NCBI GenBank assembly: GCA_023430565.1
Contig: JAEZAD010000303.1
Span: forward strand, 1 to 11,019
Direction of reading: 5' to 3'
Length of the DNA: 11,019 nucleotides
Source of the DNA: Verrucomicrobiota bacterium
GTDB lineage: Bacteria; Verrucomicrobiota; Verrucomicrobiia; Opitutales; Opitutaceae
Below the pieces are notes generated by a model. That model ran no database searches. It was not told the DNA's origin and saw only the letters and a program-made list of their open reading frames with translations. Each line of letters begins with the position of its first letter. Position 1 is the first letter of the stretch. Both the position numbers and the translations under genes were made by a program. Positions 6,731 through 11,019 of the stretch are shown piece after piece.

Positions 6731-6999
6731 TGGCGGTAGGGGTTTTTGAATACGGTTAAAAGAGGAGTAACGCTTTGCAAACCTTTCGGCATGATGCCCC
6801 GATATCCCTCCAACTGACTCCGCATCCCTTGTCTAGTTGCATGCAACCTTTGGCAAACCCCGGCCGAAAATGCGCAGCGCTCCCCCGGCCGCCCCCGCGT
6901 TTCTTGCCCGGCTCGGCAAGTCACGCTCACCACAACACAAGGAATGCGCAGCACCGCCCCCCGCGTTCCGGCATCCTTGCGCCCACCGCCCCTTCCACC
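6731..6999. promoter_or_regulatory. Divergent intergenic region between cytochromes and the maturation operon
   Basis: These 269 bases separate two divergent transcripts and must hold the promoter for the minus-strand cytochromes and probably one for the plus-strand genes. I found no convincing sigma-70 boxes. Short palindromes are present: TTTGCAAA (6774-6781), GGCAT-G-ATGCC (6788-6798) and GTTGCATGCAAC (6836-6847), plus a CTTGCC/GGCAAG inverted repeat (6903-6920). A longer plus-strand frame opens at 6775, but its first 75 codons do not look like protein and would precede a perfect lipoprotein signal, so I treat the stretch as non-coding. Confidence 0.6.
6836..6847. promoter_or_regulatory. 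Perfect 12-bp palindrome, candidate operator
   Basis: GTTGCATGCAAC is a perfect palindrome about midway between the two divergent start codons (6730 and 7000). It is followed by CCTTTGGCAAAC. The upstream TTTGCAAACCTTT (6774-6786) shares the TTGCA core and CCTTT flank. The spacing and symmetry suit a dimeric regulator, but no known operator is matched. Confidence 0.35.
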
Positions 7000-7608
7000 A
7001 TGACCCGCCGCGTCCTCTGCCTTCTTCCCGCGCTCACCCTCCTCGGCGCCTGCCGCGATACCTCCATCGCCACCTACTCGATTCCCAAGGAAATCGCCGC
7101 CGCACCCGCGGCAGCGCCCGCCGCCGCGACACCCCATCCGGCCGCCCCACCCCGCGACGACATGAGCGGCACCGCCGTCGCCACCGCGGGCGAGGGCAAC
7201 GACCTCGCCTGGACCGCCCCCGCCTCGTGGCAGCCGAAACCGGGCACCTCCATGCGCAAAGGCAGCTTTATCGTCGGCGACGCCGCCGGGCCGACCGCCG
7301 ATCTCTCGATCACGGCCTTCCCCGGCGACGTCGGCGGCGACTTCGCCAACGTCAACCGCTGGCGCTCCCAGCTCGGCGCACCCCCCATCACCGCCGACGA
7401 ACTCCCCGCCGCACTCAGCCACCTCGACGCCAACGGCCTTCACATCGACTACGTCGACCTCGCCCACAACGGCCAGCGCATGCTCGCCGCCATCGTCCCT
7501 CACGGCGGCGCCACCTGGTTCGTCAAACTCACCGGCCCCGACGCCCTCGTCGCCGCTGAAAAACCCGCGTATATCGCGTTCCTGAATACGCTCCGCCCCG
7601 CCTCCTGA
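7000..7608 (+). CDS. Unrecognised lipoprotein upstream of resB-ccsA
   Basis: I do not recognise a named family. The 202-residue product starts with a lipoprotein signal: MTRR, a hydrophobic core and the lipobox LGAC (Cys18). An Ala/Pro-rich linker follows (about 31-52), then a compact domain of about 140 residues beginning LAWTAP.SWQ (69-78), with MRKGSF near 85 and a distinctive FPGDVGGDFANVNRWRSQLG stretch (107-126). The well-formed signal at 7000 decides the start; the frame extends upstream to 6775 without coding character. Position directly before resB and ccsA, same strand, 81 bases apart, suggests a role in cytochrome c assembly or haem/apocytochrome handling outside the cytoplasm. That is inference from context only. 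Synonymous positions are strongly C-biased like those of its downstream neighbours, supporting a real native gene. Confidence 0.8.
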   Translation: MTRRVLCLLPALTLLGACRDTSIATYSIPKEIAAAPAAAPAAATPHPAAPPRDDMSGTAVATAGEGNDLAWTAPASWQPKPGTSMRKGSFIVGDAAGPTADLSITAFPGDVGGDFANVNRWRSQLGAPPITADELPAALSHLDANGLHIDYVDLAHNGQRMLAAIVPHGGATWFVKLTGPDALVAAEKPAYIAFLNTLRPAS

Positions 7609-7617
7609 TTTTCTCCG

Positions 7618-7658
7618 TGTCATTCTGAGCGGAGCGAAGAATCCACGCGCCCGCCCAC
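7618..7658 (+). repeat. Dispersed hairpin repeat, copy 1 (intergenic)
   Basis: This 41-base unit matches 8895-8935 at 39 of 41 positions. Its core (7622-7642) folds as ATTCT/AGAAT around a tandem G-A mismatch, two GC pairs and a 3-base loop. It lies 9 bases after the lipoprotein stop, in the gap before resB. It belongs to the familiar type of dispersed repeat that, when translated, reads as VILSEAKNP or CHSERSEES. Confidence 0.85.
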
Positions 7659-7689
7659 TCCATCCGCCGAAACCCTCGCTCGTTCCCCC

Positions 7690-8979
7690 ATGCGCACCTT
7701 CCTCCGCGACCTCCGCGACATCTTCACCTCGCTCAAGCTCACTGTCGCCCTCATCGCGCTGTCCATCATCCTCGTCTTCGCCGCGACGCTCGACCAGGTG
7801 AACATCGGCGTCTGGGCCGTGCAGGAAAAATACTTCCATTGCTGGGCCGTCTTCTGGCCCGTCGGCGACCTGTCCCTTGCCATCTTCCCCGGCGGCTACA
7901 CCCTCGGCGCCCTCCTCCTCGCCAACCTCGTCGCCGCCCACCTCTTCCGCTTCAAACTTTCCTGGCGCAAATCCGGCATCTACCTCGTCCACGCCGGCCT
8001 CATCGTCCTCCTCCTCGGCGAACTCTTCACCGGCATCTTCCAGGACGAATACCACATGCGCCTCAACCAGGGCGAAACGAAGAACTACTCCGAAAGCTAC
8101 CGCGCCGTCGAACTCGCCATCGTCGACACCTCCGGGCCCGACGCCGATCGCGTCACCGCCATCCCCGAGGCCATCCTCGCCGAACACGCCTCCGCCCAAC
8201 ACCCGAGTCTTCCCTTCCGCGTCGCCATCCGCCACTTCTACCCCAACTCCACCCTCGAGCTCCGCCGCGCCAATCCCCACGCGCTCCCCTCCCACGCCAC
8301 CACCGGCGTCGGTCCGCAACTCATCGCGACGCCCCAGCCCGTCACCTACAAGCAGGACGAGCGCAACATGCCGTCCGCCTTCGTCGAACTCCTCGGCCCC
8401 GACGGCACCCTCGGCACCTGGCTCGTCTCCACGCTCCTCCTCGAGCACCAACGCTTCGACCACGCCGGCCGCTCCTACGCGCTCTCGCTGCGCTTCGCGC
8501 GCCACTACACGCCCTTCTCGATCACGCTGCTCAAATTCTCCCACGACCGCTACGCCGGCACCAACATCCCGAAAAACTTCTCCAGCCGCGTCCGCCTCAC
8601 CACGCCCGACGGCATCGACGACCGCGAGGTCCTCATCTTCATGAACAACCCGCTGCGCTACGCGGGCCTCACGTTCTACCAGGCCGGCTTCGAAAACAAC
8701 GACACCACCTCGATCCTCCAGGTCGTCCGCAACCCCAGCTGGCTTCTCCCTTATATCGCCTGCGTCGCGATGACCCTCGGCCTCCTCATCCAATTCGGCC
8801 TCCATCTCTTCGCCTTCGCCGCCAAACGCCGCAAAGCCTTCACCCTCTCCACCACACCCACCCAGCCCTCCACCCCTGTCATTCCCCCCACCCCTGTCAT
8901 TCTGAGCGAAGCGAAGAATCCACGCGTCCGCCCACCGGCGACTCTTCCCTTCCCTTCCGCTTCCACCCCTTCCGAGTAA
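7690..8979 (+). CDS. resB: ResB/Ccs1, cytochrome c biogenesis (System II)
   Basis: ResB works with CcsA to deliver haem across the membrane and attach it to CXXCH motifs of apocytochromes. The 429-residue protein has the family layout: three N-terminal helices (about 17-34, 68-86, 95-115), a large extracytoplasmic domain (about 116-350) and a fourth helix (about 351-376) with His372 near its end. His101 lies in helix 3 (LVHAGLIVLLLG). The domain contains the typical late motif FMNNPLRYAGLTFYQAGFE (318-335). After KRRK (379-382) comes a low-complexity Pro/Thr tail (to 429) that I see as extra. Residues 402-415 (PVILSEAKNPRVRP) are encoded by a dispersed repeat. Start ATG at 7690 gives a normal N-terminus. 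ccsA begins 19 bases after the stop, so the two are surely co-transcribed. The family call is very secure. Confidence 0.94.
   Translation: MRTFLRDLRDIFTSLKLTVALIALSIILVFAATLDQVNIGVWAVQEKYFHCWAVFWPVGDLSLAIFPGGYTLGALLLANLVAAHLFRFKLSWRKSGIYLVHAGLIVLLLGELFTGIFQDEYHMRLNQGETKNYSESYRAVELAIVDTSGPDADRVTAIPEAILAEHASAQHPSLPFRVAIRHFYPNSTLELRRANPHALPSHATTGVGPQLIATPQPVTYKQDERNMPSAFVELLGPDGTLGTWLVSTLLLEHQRFDHAGRSYALSLRFARHYTPFSITLLKFSHDRYAGTNIPKNFSSRVRLTTPDGIDDREVLIFMNNPLRYAGLTFYQAGFENNDTTSILQVVRNPSWLLPYIACVAMTLGLLIQFGLHLFAFAAKRRKAFTLSTTPTQPSTPVIPPTPVILSEAKNPRVRPPATLPFPSASTPSE
8895..8935 (+). repeat. Dispersed hairpin repeat, copy 2 (inside resB 3' end)
   Basis: This is the second copy of the 41-base unit at 7618-7658, with two differences. 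Its hairpin core is 8899-8919 (ATTCT/AGAAT with the same internal mismatch and GC pairs). It lies in frame in the last 30 codons of resB and encodes PVILSEAKNPRVRP. Immediately upstream, the 15 bases CCACCCCTGTCATTC occur twice (8870-8884 and 8888-8902), so the left end of the element is partly duplicated. Confidence 0.85.
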
Positions 8980-8998
8980 CGGCCCGCCCGCCCCCGCC

Positions 8999-10894
8999 AT
9001 GAAACGCTTCCTCCCCTTCGCCGTCCTCGCCCTCGCCGCGCTCGGCGTCCTCGCCACGCTCCGCACCCCGAGTCCAAAAACCGAATACGACATCGACGCC
9101 TTCGGCCGCCTCCCGACCCTCGTCAACGGCCGTCTCAAGCCCCTCGATACCGTCGCCCGCTCTTCCCTCCTCGTCTTTCAGGGCCGCCAGCGCGTCGCCG
9201 CGCCCGACGGCCGCTCCGTCCTCCCCGCCGAGTGGCTCCTCGACGTCCTCTTCCGCCCCGACGTCGCACAACACTACCAGACATTCGAAATCGTCCACCC
9301 CGACGTCCTCGCCCTCCTCAACCTCTCCACCGACGACGGCGCCAAGGGGAAACGTTTCTCCTTTCACCAGATCGCCCACAGCCTCGCCGAACTCGACCGC
9401 CAGGCGAAACTCGCCGAAGGCGTCGAAAGCCCCCTCCGCACCCCCTTCCAGCGCGCCGTCCTGAAGCTCCGCGACAGCCTCGTCCTGTATCAGCGCCTCC
9501 AGCACAGCCTCAACGCCCCACGCCCGGCCCGTAGCCACGAGCGTGAGCGAGTGGACGAAAACGAGCCGACCACCCCCGAATTCCTCACCCAACTCTCCAC
9601 CTTCGAACAAACCGCCCCCGCCGGCCTCGCCGCCCTCCGCGCCCGCCGCGCCAACGAGCCGCACGACGCCGACACCGCCCGTAATTTTTCCGAGCTCAGC
9701 CAGAACTTCGCCACCATCGAAGCCTTCGGCTACCTCCTCCCTATTCCGCCGGTTTCCGACAAGGCCAACACCCTCGGCTGGCGCAATCTCGGCGTCTCCC
9801 TCCGCGAAACCCTCGCCGGCGGCACGCTCAACAGCGCCGTCAAAACCTACGCCGCCCTCGGCCTCGCCTGGCGCAACTACCAGCCCGCCGCCTTCAATAC
9901 CGCCGTCCACGATTACCGCGCCGCCCTCGAAGCCGACATCCCCGCCGTTCTCCGCAAGACCGACGTCGAAGCCCGCTTCAACTCCGCCCAGCCGTTCTAC
10001 ACCGCCAGCATCCTCTACGTCCTCGCCTTCCTCCTCGCCGTGTTCTCCTGGCTCCGTTGGTCCGACATCCTCAGCCGCTCCGCCTTCTGGGTCCTCGTCC
10101 TCGCCTTCACCCTCAGCACCGCCGGCATCGTCGTGCGCATGTGGCTCGAAAACCGCCCGCCCGTCACGAACCTCTATTCCTCCGCGCTCTTCGTCGGCTG
10201 GGGCGCCGTCGCGCTCTGCGTGATTCTCGAACGCATTTACAAAAACGCCATCGGCAGCGTCGCCGCCGGCCTCATCGGCTTCGCCACCCTCCTCATCGCC
10301 CACCACCTCTCGCTCGGCGGCGACACGCTCGAAATGATGCGCGCCGTCCTCGACTCCAACTTCTGGCTCGCCACCCACGTCGTCACCATCGCCATCGGCT
10401 ACTCCGCCACCTTCCTCGCCGGCGCCCTCGCGCTCATCTACGTCGTCCGCGGACTCTTCACGAAATCCCTCGATTCCAAAACCGCCGACGCCCTCGCGCG
10501 CATGGTCTACGGCATCGTCTGCTTCGCGACGATCTTCAGCTTCGTCGGCACCGTCCTCGGCGGCATCTGGGCCGATCAATCCTGGGGCCGCTTCTGGGGT
10601 TGGGACCCGAAGGAAAACGGCGCCCTCATCATCGTCCTCTGGAACGCCCTCATCCTCCACGCCCGCTGGGGCGGCCTCGTCAAAGCCCGCGGGCTCATGG
10701 TCCTCGCGATTTTCGGCAACGTCGTCACCGCCTGGAGCTGGTTCGGCGTCAACATGCTCGGCGTGGGCCTCCACAGCTACGGCTTCATGGAATCCGGCTT
10801 CTGGTGGCTCCTCGCCTTCGGCTTCACGCAACTCCTCGCGATGATGCTCGCCGCCACCCCGCTCGCGAAGTGGCGCAGCTTCCGCGCCGGGTAA
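8999..10894 (+). CDS. ccsA: CcsA/ResC, cytochrome c haem lyase component (System II)
   Basis: CcsA, with ResB, forms the haem-export and attachment complex in the cytoplasmic membrane. The C-terminal half (about 335-620) is the multi-helix CcsA core with the tryptophan-rich WWD signature at 524-535 (WADQSW, FWGWD) followed by PKE. Histidines suited to haem binding are His460 (LATH), His554 (LHARW) and His592 (GLHSYGF). The N-terminal half is unusual beside the 300-400-residue minimal CcsA: one helix (about 4-21), then some 310 soluble residues with a GRLPTLVNGRLKPLDTVARS block (36-55). Similar extensions occur in Bacteroidetes- and Planctomycetes-type proteins as I recall them. Residues 178-186 (RSHERERVD) are encoded by a GTAG-type hairpin repeat, presumably tolerated in a surface loop. 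The gene starts 19 bases after resB; no Shine-Dalgarno sequence is evident. Confidence 0.94.
   Translation: MKRFLPFAVLALAALGVLATLRTPSPKTEYDIDAFGRLPTLVNGRLKPLDTVARSSLLVFQGRQRVAAPDGRSVLPAEWLLDVLFRPDVAQHYQTFEIVHPDVLALLNLSTDDGAKGKRFSFHQIAHSLAELDRQAKLAEGVESPLRTPFQRAVLKLRDSLVLYQRLQHSLNAPRPARSHERERVDENEPTTPEFLTQLSTFEQTAPAGLAALRARRANEPHDADTARNFSELSQNFATIEAFGYLLPIPPVSDKANTLGWRNLGVSLRETLAGGTLNSAVKTYAALGLAWRNYQPAAFNTAVHDYRAALEADIPAVLRKTDVEARFNSAQPFYTASILYVLAFLLAVFSWLRWSDILSRSAFWVLVLAFTLSTAGIVVRMWLENRPPVTNLYSSALFVGWGAVALCVILERIYKNAIGSVAAGLIGFATLLIAHHLSLGGDTLEMMRAVLDSNFWLATHVVTIAIGYSATFLAGALALIYVVRGLFTKSLDSKTADALARMVYGIVCFATIFSFVGTVLGGIWADQSWGRFWGWDPKENGALIIVLWNALILHARWGGLVKARGLMVLAIFGNVVTAWSWFGVNMLGVGLHSYGFMESGFWWLLAFGFTQLLAMMLAATPLAKWRSFRAG
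9531..9555 (+). repeat. GTAG-type REP-like element, copy 1 (in frame within ccsA)
   Basis: The 25-base unit starts with GTAG and is followed by an imperfect hairpin (9535-9554): CCAC/GTGG outer stem, tandem G-A mismatch, two GC pairs and the loop GTGA. It matches 10897-10921 at 22 of 25 positions. It encodes RSHERERVD in the periplasmic domain of CcsA. GTAG followed by a hairpin is the known layout of REP sequences acted on by RAYT (TnpA-REP) transposases. Confidence 0.75.
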
Positions 10895-10896
10895 AA

Positions 10897-10921
10897 GTAG
10901 CCGCGAGCGCCAGCGAGTGGA
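10897..10921 (+). repeat. GTAG-type REP-like element, copy 2 (3' flank of ccsA)
   Basis: This copy begins 2 bases after the ccsA stop codon. GTAG precedes a hairpin (10901-10920) with a CCGC/GTGG outer stem (one G-T pair), the same tandem G-A mismatch, two GC pairs and the loop GCCA. Placement just after a stop codon is typical of REP sequences. It may also shape the 3' end of the operon mRNA; no T-run follows, so I do not call a terminator. Confidence 0.75.
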
Positions 10922-11019
10922 GATCGCGCCCAGCCGCCAGCAGTCCCTTCATCTCACCGCCTCATCGCCCCGGCACCGGCGCAACCGGCGCCATCCGTCC
11001 CGCATTCCCGCCGCCCGCC
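10922..11019. other. Unassigned right edge
   Basis: No complete gene is visible after the ccsA repeat. One minus-strand frame enters from the right edge and stops at 10962-10964, giving a tail ending MAPVAPVPGR that could be the C-terminus of a convergent gene. At under 20 residues this cannot be tested here. Confidence 0.3.

Noticed and set aside
4961..6739. 592-codon plus-strand open frame opposite the ImcH-like gene
   Set aside because: Arg/His-rich antisense product; seven haem motifs on the other strand settle the coding strand.
6869..6967. Possible direct repeat upstream of the lipoprotein gene (AATGCGCAGC and a CCCCCGCGTT tract, twice)
   Set aside because: The two parts are spaced differently in each copy and the tract is low complexity, so chance is likely.
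6775..6999. 75-codon upstream extension of the lipoprotein gene
   Set aside because: It would bury a complete lipoprotein signal in the interior and reads Pro/His-rich with no coding bias.
6727..9138. 803-codon open frame on the minus strand across the maturation operon
   Set aside because: It is antisense to three well-supported genes, has a Gly/Glu/Asp-rich composition produced by mirrored C-biased codons, and shows no domain.
8897..10831. 644-codon minus-strand open frame opposite ccsA
   Set aside because: Low-complexity acidic product, antisense shadow of a clear CcsA.
1..11019. tRNA, rRNA, CRISPR arrays, insertion sequences with transposase, phage genes
   Set aside because: None seen on reading both strands; the only mobile-type signals are the small hairpin repeats.

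Overview
The window is a GC-rich bacterial chromosome segment built around c-type cytochromes and their assembly. Composition, near-absence of Shine-Dalgarno sequences, the lipoprotein-ResB-CcsA gene order and the style of the small repeats suggest a Verrucomicrobiota genome, perhaps Opitutaceae. That placement is an inference from style; no marker gene is present. All clear genes are intact except for unassigned sequence at the right edge.

Left part, minus strand. Nearest the left edge is an RtcB-family RNA ligase (stop at 26, preferred start at 1555). Upstream of it a strong intrinsic terminator (1631-1664) closes the transcript of the neighbouring electron-transfer genes. Read in their own direction these are: a small monoheme cytochrome c (6730 to 6392), a seven-heme NapC/NirT-type inner-membrane quinol dehydrogenase resembling Geobacter ImcH (6319 to 4829), a 282-base structured spacer, an eight-heme lipoprotein cytochrome of the DmsE/MtrA/PioA type (4546 to 3764), and a large outer-membrane beta-barrel of the MtrB/PioB type (3732 to 1696). 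Together they could form a complete wire from the quinone pool across the periplasm and through the outer membrane: an extracellular electron-transfer conduit with 16 predicted hemes. No extracellular terminal cytochrome or reductase lies in the window, so the acceptor (or donor) and the direction of flow are open.

Right part, plus strand. Divergent from the cytochromes, across a 269-base region with short palindromes, lie an unrecognised secreted lipoprotein (7000-7608), ResB/Ccs1 (7690-8979) and CcsA/ResC (8999-10894). ResB and CcsA form the System II machinery that attaches haem to apocytochromes, so the window places cytochromes and the apparatus that matures them back to back.

Two families of small hairpin repeats decorate the maturation operon. 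Each has one copy in a gap or 3' flank and one copy read in frame inside a gene: the C-terminal tail of ResB and the periplasmic domain of CcsA. One family begins with GTAG followed by an imperfect hairpin, the hallmark of REP elements moved by RAYT transposases. Both families share the same internal hairpin design.
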